The notes beneath the pieces are model-generated. The model was not told the DNA's origin. It did not search any database and saw only the letters and a list, made by a program, of their open reading frames with translations. Shown piece after piece: positions 1 through 9,238 of a stretch of 64,000 bases of DNA (positions within the stretch are counted from its first letter, which is position 1; each line of letters begins with the position of its first letter). A program made the translations under genes and the position numbers. Source of the DNA: Legionella bozemanae (GTDB lineage: Bacteria; Pseudomonadota; Gammaproteobacteria; Legionellales; Legionellaceae); NCBI RefSeq assembly GCF_001648595.1, contig NZ_LBAW01000001.1, forward strand, positions 186,001 through 250,000. Reading direction: 5' to 3'.

Positions 1-830
1 GGTAAAACAAGCTTCATAAAGGAAAAACCATTAGGCGGTTGAGTATGTTCTAATACACGAATAAGCACAGAACCTGCAAAGGAATTATCATTAGGCTGTC
101 CCTCTTCGTTAGGTTTCTCTTCCCAAATCGCCTCCAAGATATTTAAGCTCACATTTTTAACTGAATCACAGTGCTTTTCACCTATTGGTGTAGGACAGAT
201 TTTCGTATTCCAAAGGGCTAATCCATGTTTCTTAATAAACTCTTTTGACCTCTCCTGAATTGCTTCTTGGCCAAGCTCATCGTTTCCCAATAAACGCGTA
301 AATGCACCTGAAGTCATTACTGGATCAACAGAAACTAACTTTAGGTTTTTAAAAAGCGAAAAATTGTATCTGTTTGAAGCAAAAAATAAATTAAAGAGTG
401 GATTTCCTGGATATGAAGTGCTCCTTTGCTTTTTAGTAAAACAATATACATCTTCATTAAATGTAAAACTATTTACCATAGTCACAGAACATGCTTCAAA
501 TAAACATAATAAATTCAGCTGAATTTGCAGCTGTTTTGACATCATTTCCAATTCATGATCTGAAATTAACTGTTCATGCTCTATAAAAGCAAGTAACTCG
601 CAAAGAGGAGTATTGTTTAGTAAACCAATTTCTACAGACTCAATAAGCCTGCTCAAATCAATTGATTCCTCTGTAAGTTTGATCAAAAAGTTCTTAAGCC
701 CTTCATCACGAATTGTAAACGAATCAAACTTTAAGTCTTCCATGATTTTTTTGATAATTGATGGATCAGTTTGTTTCTTAAGATAGCTAAGCACACGGCT
801 TAAAAAATGTTTTGTTAAAAGTTGTCCCAT
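1..830 (-). CDS. Unknown protein, partial (C-terminus beyond window edge)
   Basis: An open frame runs from an ATG at 830 on the minus strand to the window edge without a stop, giving about 276 residues. The protein begins MGQLLTKHFLSRVL and looks soluble and largely helical, with no signal peptide or clear membrane segment. I do not recognise a family. Codon use and amino-acid flow look like a real gene along its whole length. It could be a Legionella-specific protein or effector, but its C-terminus, where a Dot/Icm signal would lie, is not visible. Confidence 0.75.
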   Translation of the reverse strand, partial: MGQLLTKHFLSRVLSYLKKQTDPSIIKKIMEDLKFDSFTIRDEGLKNFLIKLTEESIDLSRLIESVEIGLLNNTPLCELLAFIEHEQLISDHELEMMSKQLQIQLNLLCLFEACSVTMVNSFTFNEDVYCFTKKQRSTSYPGNPLFNLFFASNRYNFSLFKNLKLVSVDPVMTSGAFTRLLGNDELGQEAIQERSKEFIKKHGLALWNTKICPTPIGEKHCDSVKNVSLNILEAIWEEKPNEEGQPNDNSFAGSVLIRVLEHTQPPNGFSFMKLVL

Positions 831-1030
831 AAAAAAATCGTTACAAAAGAAAGGGATATTCATTCATTTTATTGAAATATACTTTAAGAGTATAGGGTAA
901 GCGTGTCTCGTAACATGATATAAAGCAAAATACTATCACTTCGAAAATCCCAGAGTCTCTATTCGGCGTTTTATGCGTAGATCCAGCTCTAATCTTTATA
1001 CTCAAAGAAAAAGCCCCTATACGTCTCACT

Positions 1031-1909
1031 TTAGTTTCTATTTAAAATAGCATTTTTCGTTGCTCTAATTTCTTTACCTTTATTTATAGAAAAGATTTTT
1101 GTAATCTCCACACCAATAAAGAAAATTTGCGCTGAATAATACACCCAAATTAAAATAATAATTAAAGAGCTTGCAGCGCCAAATATAGAATATCTAGAAA
1201 ATTGTATAAGATAAAATTCAATGAGAATTTTTCCGAAGTTAAACAATAAAGAAGTGATCAATGCCCCCAACCACACATCGCGCCATTTTAATACCACATC
1301 CGGGAGAAACTTAAATATCATTGCAAATAACACTGTGAGAACACAAAAAGAGATGAAATGATTTATTATTAAATCCATTAAAATATTTGTATTCATCATA
1401 TAATTTAAATAATTACTTAAAAGAGTGAAACCGGTACTTAAAATTAATGATACTAAGAATAAAAACGCAATTCCTAAAACAATTACAAAAGAAAAAAAAC
1501 GACTTTTTAATTTTGCAAACCATCCTGCATCAGGATTTGTTTTGACACCCCATATCTCATTTAATCCTACTTGAATCTCAGTAAAAACTCCTGAGGCGGT
1601 AAATAAAATAACTAGAAAGCTGATTACTCTTGTTAAAAAAGAAGGGGTTGGATGCGCTCTATTTTGAATTATTTCTTGAAGTTGTAACGTGGGTTCTTTT
1701 CCTATTAAACTGCTTGCTTGGGCTAAAATTTGATTACGAGAAGCTTCTTCACCAAATATTGTTCCTACGATGAAAATACAAATTAATAAAATTGGAGCAA
1801 GGGAAAATAAAGTATAATAAGCAAGTGCTGCAGCTTTGCTTGAAACTCTATCATGGCTCCAATTATTAAATAGTTCTTTTAGGAAATTCCAAGAGTTCAT
1901 TAAAATCAT
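1031..1909 (-). CDS. YihY/BrkB family inner-membrane protein
   Basis: The 292-residue protein has the YihY layout: a conserved amphipathic start with the SSKAAALAYYTLFSLAPIL segment, then about six hydrophobic helices, including ones near residues 30-50, 85-110, 135-165, 180-205, 215-235 and 245-270. YihY proteins (formerly annotated as RNase BN) are inner-membrane proteins of uncertain transport role. An AAGGA lies just upstream of the ATG at 1909; a second in-frame ATG three codons later is possible. Length is normal for the family. The neighbouring genes do not hint at a shared function. Confidence 0.9.
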   Translation of the reverse strand: MILMNSWNFLKELFNNWSHDRVSSKAAALAYYTLFSLAPILLICIFIVGTIFGEEASRNQILAQASSLIGKEPTLQLQEIIQNRAHPTPSFLTRVISFLVILFTASGVFTEIQVGLNEIWGVKTNPDAGWFAKLKSRFFSFVIVLGIAFLFLVSLILSTGFTLLSNYLNYMMNTNILMDLIINHFISFCVLTVLFAMIFKFLPDVVLKWRDVWLGALITSLLFNFGKILIEFYLIQFSRYSIFGAASSLIIILIWVYYSAQIFFIGVEITKIFSINKGKEIRATKNAILNRN

Positions 1910-2118
1910 TTTTTGTCCTTATAATAGGAACTCTTTTATAGGAAGGTGCGAAATGTCTGAGTGCTTCTAGCCTATTTTTTTCAAAAAGCCAAATATTCAG
2001 TCAATAGCATCAACTTTATTTTAATACTACATATAGCGCAGGAAAGCCAAACATTTTTTATTCTATTTTAAAGCACTTCCTTACGCTGTAATAATTAAGC
2101 ACACTTCAAAGAAAATAT

Positions 2119-3207
2119 TTAAAATTTATTCATATTGCGAGAGGTACTGATTTCACCAAGTTCTATTCCAGCGAGGATTTCTGAAAATATATCGAAATTT
2201 TGGGAATGCGAATTCGTATTAATTATGGGAAACATGATATGTTGAAAAAAATGAGCTCTTTTTTTAATTTCTTCAGCATAGATTCTTGCTACTAATTCAG
2301 GATCATTTTTAAATGCGCCACAACCCCACGCACCGAGGGTCGCATAAGGCTTTCCCTCAAGAATTAATGTGTCCAGTTGTGCTGCAATTCGTCGGCGCAA
2401 ATTACTTTCATATGCGTGAAGCTCTTGGGATTGTGATTCAGAAAAGTGCTCAGGAGCAGCTGATCTTAATTCATAAAAAGGAAAAATACTTGATGGAGGA
2501 AGAAACAAGTAGCTTATATCAGGATTAGGCTCATACCCACTTGAGCTAAATTCATCTGTTGATGATGGGAGAAAATATAGTTCCTCTCCTCTGAAACAGA
2601 CTCTAGGTTCTTTACTAAAGAAGGTCTTATAGAGTTCATCAGAAGAAAAAGCTCCGGGACAACGTTCTTTTAAGATATCGATTTCCATATCCGTCATTTT
2701 CTTTCTTGCCTCAAGCAGCTGTCTTCCTGCCTCCGTATATAAAAATAAGTTGGTATTTTTATCAAACTCAACCCATTTATCCATCAACGAAAGTGCACAT
2801 GTGGTTCGATGCCACATATTTTCTTCTTGAGCATTTCCTCCTTCTAATACGGCCCCGCCGGGGTAGAGCGAGCTCGCCATATTTAATACCGCATAAGCTT
2901 CACCATGCTCTTCCGTTGCCTCACGAGTTGCAGTTCCCCAATCTTGAGGTACAACGTCAACTCTCTTAGGAGCTTTAGATTTTTTTTTTGCCCAACGATT
3001 TAAATTATCTATTGCCTGTTGCTGTAATCTTTTTTGTTCTTCAGGAATTGTTATCAGCTGTATGGTTTTTTCCATACTTTTATAACGCCAACTCTTACCT
3101 GATAAGGCACCACTTATTAAACCTGGTTTTTGTGCTCTAATGGCTTCTTTTATGAGGGAATAATGTTCATGATTTGAGGAAACTCGCCTGAAAAATCTAG
3201 CTCTCAT
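2119..3207 (-). CDS. Microbial-type poly(ADP-ribose) glycohydrolase (TIGR02452-like macrodomain)
   Basis: The 362-residue protein carries the bacterial PARG signature: VLNMASSLYPGGAVLEGG followed by NAQEE, with the two catalytic-loop glutamates at about E128-E129. The usual Gly-Gly-Gly of the family reads Gly-Gly-Ala here (residues 117-119). The family's C-terminal GAWGCGAFKNDP block lies near residue 290. Such enzymes cleave ADP-ribose chains. The N-terminal 45 residues precede the usual domain start. The ATG at 3207 has AGGAT nine bases upstream, so I keep the long form. A role against host or self ADP-ribosylation is inference. Confidence 0.88.
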   Translation of the reverse strand: MRARFFRRVSSNHEHYSLIKEAIRAQKPGLISGALSGKSWRYKSMEKTIQLITIPEEQKRLQQQAIDNLNRWAKKKSKAPKRVDVVPQDWGTATREATEEHGEAYAVLNMASSLYPGGAVLEGGNAQEENMWHRTTCALSLMDKWVEFDKNTNLFLYTEAGRQLLEARKKMTDMEIDILKERCPGAFSSDELYKTFFSKEPRVCFRGEELYFLPSSTDEFSSSGYEPNPDISYLFLPPSSIFPFYELRSAAPEHFSESQSQELHAYESNLRRRIAAQLDTLILEGKPYATLGAWGCGAFKNDPELVARIYAEEIKKRAHFFQHIMFPIINTNSHSQNFDIFSEILAGIELGEISTSRNMNKF

Positions 3208-3609
3208 AATTTAAATCCTAAATATACTACACCGCGTCATTCCCTGCTTCACCTTATACTCCTTGCTTTCTCTGAGATATCAAATGAGTGTGTTTTTCAA
3301 TTTTGTCTTGTGTAAAAAAATTTCCTCTTCATAGAGAATGCTTAAAGCAGACAAAGATTGATTCGAAAATGAATTCGATTCATATATTTATCATAGTGTA
3401 TATAAATTTGAATTCAAGAAGATGCTTAAATACCGTTTTTATCTGTTGGAAAGATAAGAATACTTTGACTTTTTAGTACAACCAATTTTTTTAGAAAAAG
3501 TTTTTATTATCAACTCTGTATTTTTCCTCGAAGTAGTTATGGATAAGTTTTTTTTATTAAGAACCGTTTGTTTCATAAAAATAACTTATTAGGAATTGCA
3601 TCGCTTATT
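3208..3609. other. AT-rich intergenic region, 402 bp
   Basis: This gap separates two minus-strand genes. It is very AT-rich with several poly-T and poly-A runs. The only sizeable open frame, on the plus strand, has no ribosome site and an unconvincing composition. It should hold the promoter of the PARG gene near 3208-3300 and the 3' end of the protease transcript, but I see no strong hairpin terminator. Confidence 0.5.
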
Positions 3610-5403
3610 TCAGCGTTCTTTTTCCTGTGGAGGAACTACAATTGCGAAAGGTTCGCTGGAACTACCATCTATGATTTTATTCAATAATTTAACCCTTATT
3701 AAAACCCTCATCGTTTTGCTCTCCTCAGAGCATTTTATTTCCTGGGGCTCACGCTTACAATTTGCAACTTGGTGCACTGTGTCTATAGGACTGGTATCGC
3801 TATCAATTACTTTTTGATGTTCCAAGTCGATAAGAGTTAACTCCAGGTGACTGAGCGCCCATTCGTTTCCTTCAGAAGTATATCCCACACGTCGTTCGTG
3901 CACCAAAGTAACCTTTTCCCCTCTTTTAAGCATGGTTTGATATTCCCATATTGGGTTTTCTACAGTCAACTCACTTTCAATAATATTGTTTCTTTGTTGA
4001 AACGCTTTTTCCATGTTGATATAACCCCAGCCATAAGTTCTATTCCAGGCTGAACCCATAATTTTAGAATGGCCAGAATCTGCTGTACCTGCATCAGTCC
4101 AGGTATCCGCGCTATTAATGAGTAACGCTTTGATGGCCATAGGATTCTGAATCCCTGCATCTTGTAATAGCAAGGCAGAAGCTCCTACATGCGGGGCAGC
4201 AGAACTAGTCCCCCCCATAAGGCGATAACCATCTTTGTAGTTCATTGCATTGGAATAGATAAAGCCATACACTTTGGGATCGGGAGCACAAGTCATAGTA
4301 TCATGGCCAGGTGCAGTTAAATCCGGCTTACGTCTACCAAAAGGTGTAGGGCCGCGGCTGCTGGTGTTCTTAATATGATGTTTACTTCTATCTGCAGTTT
4401 TTACCACGGTTTCATTTTCAGAAACAAGCGTATTCATGTTGGCAACTGTAATCCCATTATAATTATCGCCAGGAACAGTCAGGGTAGAGGCAAAGGTGAA
4501 TTGATGTGTGGGCTCTATATATCCTGCATTCCCAGCTGATTTTACCCAGAGAATTTTTTGAGTATTCACCACATAGTCTATAACTTTTGCAAGCCCGCTC
4601 CATTCAGGACAAGCAGGACAATTTAAATCCAGCCTACCATTTCCCATGCTGTAATTAATAAGCGTAGGTTTAAGTTCAGAACGATGCAACATCCAATCCA
4701 GAGTTTCCATAGTACGCATGATACTTGAAGGATCGGCGGTTTCCTCTCCTGCTAATCCAGAAATAATTGTAGAAGCACCATAAGCCATACCTTTGTATTT
4801 TTCATGATTGCTGGCATAAATACAGGCTACACCGGTTGCATGGGGCTCTTTTACGCCATTAATGAGATTAGAATAGCCAGAACCTGGCTCTTGATGAACT
4901 ATTAATCGTTTATTGGATAAAGAAGGATGCAAAGGATCTACACCGGTATCAATTATGCCGATAATTCCTTTTTGGCCGGTATAACCATGGTTCCACCAAT
5001 TACTTACATTAGGATAAAAAGATGAAGGCGCAAGTTTTAAAACTTGCGCAGTCACATCCAGCTCCGATTGAGCAGCAAAATGAGAAGAAATTTGTGCAGC
5101 AGCATCAAAATCTGCAATTTGATAAAGTAAATTACGACTCCTGGGAACTTGGATTGCTACTGCGGGCATGAAGCCTAAATCTTGAACGTTCACATTCTGA
5201 ATTTTTTTTATTTCTTCAATAAATGATTCTTTTTCTGAAATATTATGCAAAAAGACCAGAATCGATAAAGGAGTATTATCAGAAGCTCTGGAATGTCTTA
5301 AAGTATGGAGAACATCAGCATCAATAATAGCCCTAGCAGAAAGAATAGGACTTACTGTGAGTAAAATTATCGCAAGATAAAATCTTTTGAGCTTACGCCA
5401 CAT
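3610..5403 (-). CDS. Exported subtilisin-like serine protease (S8 family)
   Basis: The protein has an N-terminal hydrophobic signal segment ending near SARA, then a propeptide-like region and a subtilase domain. The catalytic triad is intact: Asp in IIDTGVD (about residue 152), His in EPHATGVA (about 188) and Ser in GGTSSAAPHV (about 399). A C-terminal region of about 130 residues follows the domain and looks like a beta-rich extension. An in-frame GTG lies at 5415, but GAGG sits six bases before the ATG at 5403, so the ATG is the better start (597 residues). It is probably secreted or periplasmic. It stands alone rather than in an operon. Confidence 0.92.
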   Translation of the reverse strand: MWRKLKRFYLAIILLTVSPILSARAIIDADVLHTLRHSRASDNTPLSILVFLHNISEKESFIEEIKKIQNVNVQDLGFMPAVAIQVPRSRNLLYQIADFDAAAQISSHFAAQSELDVTAQVLKLAPSSFYPNVSNWWNHGYTGQKGIIGIIDTGVDPLHPSLSNKRLIVHQEPGSGYSNLINGVKEPHATGVACIYASNHEKYKGMAYGASTIISGLAGEETADPSSIMRTMETLDWMLHRSELKPTLINYSMGNGRLDLNCPACPEWSGLAKVIDYVVNTQKILWVKSAGNAGYIEPTHQFTFASTLTVPGDNYNGITVANMNTLVSENETVVKTADRSKHHIKNTSSRGPTPFGRRKPDLTAPGHDTMTCAPDPKVYGFIYSNAMNYKDGYRLMGGTSSAAPHVGASALLLQDAGIQNPMAIKALLINSADTWTDAGTADSGHSKIMGSAWNRTYGWGYINMEKAFQQRNNIIESELTVENPIWEYQTMLKRGEKVTLVHERRVGYTSEGNEWALSHLELTLIDLEHQKVIDSDTSPIDTVHQVANCKREPQEIKCSEESKTMRVLIRVKLLNKIIDGSSSEPFAIVVPPQEKER

Positions 5404-5646
5404 AGAATGCCTCACTTATGGAGTCAATATCAATGAACAATATTCATTTACCTAATGGCAAAATATTGTGTTTCAGGGTAATTTTAAAGCAAGGAATCAA
5501 AAGAAGAAAGCTGTTCGTATAAAAAAATTGCTGTTAATACAATGAGGTAGATCCATCTTTCCTTTGAGCAGTATCTTTGAAGAATCCCTCAAATGAGACT
5601 TCAGCTTCCTAAAAAAAGATGAGATGATTTATAATCTTCTATTTGT

Positions 5647-6087
5647 CTAGTCGTTTTTCGAATAAGCAGTTTGTTTTAAAATTAAAAAACGTGTGAGTAA
5701 GAAGCCAATAATAATTCCTGCAAAATTTATCCAATAAAGCGGCCAGGAAAAAATTCCAAGCCCCACAACATTCGGACCGGGACAAATCCCAGTAATTCCC
5801 CAACCTACACCAAAAGCTGCTGCACCAAGAATAAGCTGCCAATCAATTTTTTCTTTGGTAGGTAACTCATAACAGCTGTTTAGTAAAGGCTTAGTCAACC
5901 ATTTACGCAATTGGAACAAAAGAAAAGTAACTAATAAAGCCATAAAAAAAGTAACATATAAATTAATCTTAAATGTATCAGCTCCAATTTTTAGACCTGC
6001 AATAATAATATCTGGACTATACATACCCGTTAAAATTAAACCTAAACCAAATATTAACCCAGCGATTAATGCGATCAGAGAGTTCAT
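5647..6087 (-). CDS. YeeE/YedE-type transporter subunit (DUF6691-like half)
   Basis: This 146-residue membrane protein has about four hydrophobic helices and the conserved GITGICPGPNVVGLG motif with the family cysteine. YeeE/YedE proteins carry thiosulfate or related sulfur compounds, using conserved cysteines in the pore. Here the transporter is split into two small genes, as is common in proteobacteria. The start has AAGGAT seven bases upstream, and the gene follows its partner by 11 bp, so the two form an operon. A regulator or sulfur-transfer enzyme often accompanies such pairs but is absent next to them here. Confidence 0.85.
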   Translation of the reverse strand: MNSLIALIAGLIFGLGLILTGMYSPDIIIAGLKIGADTFKINLYVTFFMALLVTFLLFQLRKWLTKPLLNSCYELPTKEKIDWQLILGAAAFGVGWGITGICPGPNVVGLGIFSWPLYWINFAGIIIGFLLTRFLILKQTAYSKND

Positions 6088-6098
6088 ATTTTATATCC

Positions 6099-6509
6099 TT
6101 AGTGTGTTAGCCAGGAAGTAATTATTGCAATAGGGAAAAAGATACTCACAGCAATTATTGAGCGTTTGCGTAAGAGTGATATTCCACATAATCCATGTCC
6201 ACTGGTACACCCATTACCAAGATAGGTGCCGCCACCAACCAATATTCCGCCAAGAATCAATAGCTCATAATTCGTTTTAAAAACAGCAGCAGGATTGGGG
6301 ACTGTCTGCAGAAAATTAAAGAGAACCCCGCTTAAAAACAATCCCACAATAAATGAAATATTGTCAATATTTGGACGATAAGTTGTAAAATCCCATGACC
6401 GAAAAAGGATACCACTACAACCAAGAATTCTCCCTCGAACCAACAGCATTATTCCGGCAGCAACTCCAAGAAGGATCCCTCCTAGAACAACGTGTATTTC
6501 AATTATCAT
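6099..6509 (-). CDS. YeeE/YedE-type transporter subunit
   Basis: The first gene of the split sulfur-transporter pair. It has about four membrane helices, an ILGCSGILF motif near the N-terminus, and the family hallmark GNGCTSGHGLCG near residue 100. The frame is open upstream to 6650, but AGGAGA lies eight bases before the ATG at 6509 (MIIEIHVVL), and the extra upstream residues look non-coding, so I use 6509 (136 residues). It likely acts with the 5647-6087 product to import a reduced sulfur compound. The substrate is inferred from the family only. Confidence 0.87.
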   Translation of the reverse strand: MIIEIHVVLGGILLGVAAGIMLLVRGRILGCSGILFRSWDFTTYRPNIDNISFIVGLFLSGVLFNFLQTVPNPAAVFKTNYELLILGGILVGGGTYLGNGCTSGHGLCGISLLRKRSIIAVSIFFPIAIITSWLTH

Positions 6510-6669
6510 TATGACGGTCTCCTGTATAGATAAGATAATTTTTTGATAATACACATAAAATATTTTATCCACTTTAATATAACTATTATTGTGGCTGGAA
6601 ATAAATGGAATACAATAAAGTTTGTGTGCAACAAAAAACAGCAAAAGCATCCTATTTAACTCAAAAATG

Positions 6670-6809
6670 TTATGCTTTCTGCTGTTCTTCGTAATTGCCG
6701 CTATAAATTAAAGGAATCACTTTACCATTCGAATCGAATACCGCGATTACCAGGCATTATTCAATGAAATCACCAGAAAGGAGAATAAAAACCGTATGAT
6801 TCGTTTCAT
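6670..6809 (-). pseudogene. Possible small exported protein broken by a frameshift
   Basis: An ATG at 6809, with AGGGGA eight bases upstream, starts MKRIIRFLFSFLVISLNNA, which looks like a signal peptide, and then hits a stop. One frame over, the sequence continues as LVIAVFDSNGKVIPLIYSG and ends at a TAA at 6670-6672. Joining the two frames gives a short exported protein of about 46 residues. The span is 140 bases, consistent with a single-base change. It may be a decayed gene or a sequence error. No family is recognised. Confidence 0.35.
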
Positions 6810-6897
6810 AAATATTTTCCCCTGTAATTTTCAAGTACCTCTTCATCGAAAATTCTAAAATAAATCAAACCAAAATTTGCACACAAAAAGAATTAAA

Positions 6898-6927
6898 TTG
6901 ACACAATGGCGTTTAATTTGATATGTT
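6898..6927 (+). promoter_or_regulatory. Sigma-70-type promoter for the MFS leader transcript
   Basis: A perfect -35 hexamer TTGACA at 6898-6903 is followed after 18 bases by TATGTT at 6922-6927, which matches the -10 consensus at four positions. A start site near 6934 would give a leader of about 250 bases before the MFS gene, with the leader-peptide ATG about 30 bases into the transcript. Confidence 0.55.
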
Positions 6928-6964
6928 ATTCTGCGTAGATAAAATTTTAATCAAATATATCACC

Positions 6965-7099
6965 ATGAATCATCGCAATACGAACAAAAGCACTAACTTT
7001 CCTGCAGTGTTCACTGCAAAGTTATCGCTGTGCCATGATTTTTTACCTACCGCAATCGCTTCAGTAGATATTATTATTATTTTGCCCTCTTTACCCTAG
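6965..7099 (+). CDS. Candidate regulatory leader peptide, 44 codons, with four tandem Ile codons
   Basis: A 44-codon frame starts at ATG 6965, about 30 bases after the predicted transcription start, and ends with codons 34-45 reading Val-Asp-Ile-Ile-Ile-Ile-Leu-Pro-Ser-Leu-Pro-stop. The four adjacent ATT codons near the end resemble the branched-chain control codons of the ilv leaders of enteric bacteria. Its stop codon falls inside a sequence (7094-7101) that can pair with 7130-7137. No strong ribosome site is visible before the ATG, which is the main weakness. Function in attenuation is inference. Confidence 0.4.
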   Translation: MNHRNTNKSTNFPAVFTAKLSLCHDFLPTAIASVDIIIILPSLP

Positions 7100-7182
7100 A
7101 GCGGTCAGTTATTTTTTATTCCCGAACCTCTCTAGGGGGAACATCGGGTGTTTGGAATAACTGAATATTAAAGCTGGAGGGT
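7084..7182 (+). promoter_or_regulatory. Candidate attenuator: competing RNA pairings before the MFS gene
   Basis: Three pairings can be read directly. CCCTAGAG (7094-7101) is complementary to CTCTAGGG (7130-7137). CAGTTATT (7106-7113) is complementary to AATAACTG (7156-7163), with CCCGA/TCGGG (7121-7125 and 7144-7148) stacked inside. CCCTC (7085-7089) can pair with GAGGG (7177-7181), which is the MFS ribosome site. The first two cannot nest and would compete or form a pseudoknot. A classic U-rich terminator tail is weak, so control of translation is as likely as termination. Confidence 0.4.
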
Positions 7183-7185
7183 ATC

Positions 7186-8487
7186 ATGACTCAAACTAAC
7201 TCTTTTAACCTAAAAAACAATTGCTTGCCCTTTGTTATGTGGTTTTTTCCACTATCGTTTTTTGCACTTCAATTTATATTGCGTCTATGGCCGGGATTGA
7301 TGATGCAAGAAATAATGACTCGGTTTTCAATCGATGCAGCCAATTTTGGCCTCTTAGCTGCATTTTATTATTATGGATATGCTGGAATGCAAATTCCTAT
7401 GGCATTATTGCTCGAAAAATTTGGCGCCAAAAAAGTAGTTTTTATCTTTGCACTACTTTGTGGTTTAAGCGCCCTGCTCTTTACCTCGACTCATAATTTT
7501 TACCTGGCCTTATTAAGCAGATTTTTAATCGGGGCCAGCTCAGCCGTTGGTTTTTTGGGAGTATCCAAAGTTATTTCTGAATGGTTTAGTAGCACTCGAT
7601 ATTCTCAAATGGTTGGATTTTCTTTTAGTGTTGGGCTTTTAGGAGCTGTCTATGGTGGCAAACCATTAACTCAGTTGCTTTCGACCTACAGCAGTCAACG
7701 GGTAGGATTAGTGCTTGCATTATGCTCCATAAGTGTAGGTGTATTCGCTTATTTGGTATTGCGTACTCCCAAGAATTTTAAAGTAAAAGCGAATGAGTTT
7801 AACCTATCTCATTTATCTGTGTTGTTCACTTCAAGAATATTATGGGTTCTTGCCCTAGCTAATTTGTTAATGGTCGGTGCACTCGAAGGGTTTGCTGATG
7901 TGTGGGGAGTATCTTTTTTAACTGCTGCCTATGGTTTTGCTAAATCTGATGCAGCCCTACTCGTCTCATTGATTTTTGTAGGTATGCTATTTGGAGGACC
8001 ATTACTTGCGTTTCTTAGTAAAAAAATAGGAAATTATACTGTTATAGGGATTTGTGGAATCGGATTAACCTTAGCGTTTCTAATGATTCTCTCAGGAAAT
8101 GTGAGCAATTGGTGGCTCCTTAGTACTTTATTCTTCACTATTGGGCTTATGTGTTGCTATCAAGTAATTGTATTTGCGGCAGGTTCCACTCTTGTTTCCA
8201 ACAAACAGTTAGGAATAACCATAGCCTTTTTAAATTGTATCAATATGCTTGGCGGGTCATTTTTTCATACTGTAATAGGTAAAATAATGGATTATTACTG
8301 GGAGGGGAACCTCACCGAAAATGGGCTAAAGCAATACAGCCTGTCCTCCTACCACCACGCTTTGATGGTGATACCAGCCTGCGCCCTTTTGGGAACGGTA
8401 CTCATTTATCTGCTTCACAGACACATCAAGAGTCAGGTGAATCTAAAGTCGGCTAAACCTATTGTGGTTTCTGAAACTTCATTTTGA
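7186..8487 (+). CDS. MFS transporter, Legionella Pht-like
   Basis: A 433-residue carrier with about twelve membrane helices. The region FYYYGYAGMQIP followed by LLEKFGAKK matches the loop-2/3 signature common in Legionella and Coxiella MFS carriers, several of which (Pht family) import amino acids or nucleosides needed inside host cells. A strong GGAGGG ribosome site precedes the ATG at 7186. The unusual upstream leader with tandem isoleucine codons suggests, but does not prove, that the substrate is isoleucine or another branched-chain compound. The gene is monocistronic. Confidence 0.9.
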   Translation: MTQTNSFNLKNNCLPFVMWFFPLSFFALQFILRLWPGLMMQEIMTRFSIDAANFGLLAAFYYYGYAGMQIPMALLLEKFGAKKVVFIFALLCGLSALLFTSTHNFYLALLSRFLIGASSAVGFLGVSKVISEWFSSTRYSQMVGFSFSVGLLGAVYGGKPLTQLLSTYSSQRVGLVLALCSISVGVFAYLVLRTPKNFKVKANEFNLSHLSVLFTSRILWVLALANLLMVGALEGFADVWGVSFLTAAYGFAKSDAALLVSLIFVGMLFGGPLLAFLSKKIGNYTVIGICGIGLTLAFLMILSGNVSNWWLLSTLFFTIGLMCCYQVIVFAAGSTLVSNKQLGITIAFLNCINMLGGSFFHTVIGKIMDYYWEGNLTENGLKQYSLSSYHHALMVIPACALLGTVLIYLLHRHIKSQVNLKSAKPIVVSETSF

Positions 8488-8516
8488 AATATTGTGAACG
8501 GCGAAATGGGGCTTGT

Positions 8517-8969
8517 TTACATTTCGCTGGATTGAGCCAAAATAGTAGCATGATCAGCAGCCCTTATTGATTTGAGTTGTATTATAAAATCCTCTTCAAT
8601 TTTATAATGCAGGCAATTGTTTTTTATTTTTTCAATATAACCCAATTCTTCCAATCTATTTAGAGCCGGGAGAATCTCTGTAGATAATTCATAGCGAAAC
8701 CGAGGTACAAATGAATTCAATATTGCCTCTTTTTCAACGACAAGAAACTCTCTTATGTTCTTATTATTAGGGTTAGTCACATCATTTTTAATGATATTCA
8801 TAAAATGAGAATAATCATTAAAAAGCTTATCCAAATCCAATATTTTTTTATTCTTTATCTTTTTAGTATTTTTTTTATTATTCATGAATTTTTGTATGTG
8901 CCATCCACCTAAAGCAGTAATAAGACAACCCGTTAAAAAGCCGACTAAAAATGAGGTATCCATAGACAT
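8517..8969 (-). CDS. Unknown small membrane-anchored protein
   Basis: A 150-residue protein with one hydrophobic helix at residues 6-22 (FLVGFLTGCLITALGG) followed by a lysine/asparagine-rich stretch (about 30-45) and a soluble helical domain. This suggests an inner-membrane anchor with a cytoplasmic domain. I do not recognise the family. The first ATG at 8969 and a second two codons later are both possible; neither has a strong ribosome site. It is convergent with the MFS gene, 29 bp away. Confidence 0.7.
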   Translation of the reverse strand: MSMDTSFLVGFLTGCLITALGGWHIQKFMNNKKNTKKIKNKKILDLDKLFNDYSHFMNIIKNDVTNPNNKNIREFLVVEKEAILNSFVPRFRYELSTEILPALNRLEELGYIEKIKNNCLHYKIEEDFIIQLKSIRAADHATILAQSSEM

Positions 8970-9238
8970 TGTTTCAATTAAAATTTTGATGGTACAAAAA
9001 CATGATCATCGATGTAATCATAAGTTGGTTAATTATATATCAAAAAATGATTAAAAGTAACAACACTTTTTTAAGATTGCAAACCATGTCCACATGTTTA
9101 CGAATGGGAGCCCAGCTTGATTTTTCAATTGGGCATGAATAAAATACATCTAATTTGTTCTGTTTGACACTCGTCTGCGTGCATCGTGACCACCATGCCA
9201 GAACTATTGCTTCACATAACTCATCAAAAGAGGATAAT

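Noticed and set aside
841..1029. Minus-strand ORF of 62 codons
   Set aside because: It overlaps a repeat-like, poorly conserved-looking stretch, has no ribosome site and sits between the partial gene and YihY; composition is not protein-like.
3288..3476. Plus-strand ORF of 62 codons in the gap before the protease
   Set aside because: No ribosome site and AT-rich random composition; opposite strand to both flanking genes.
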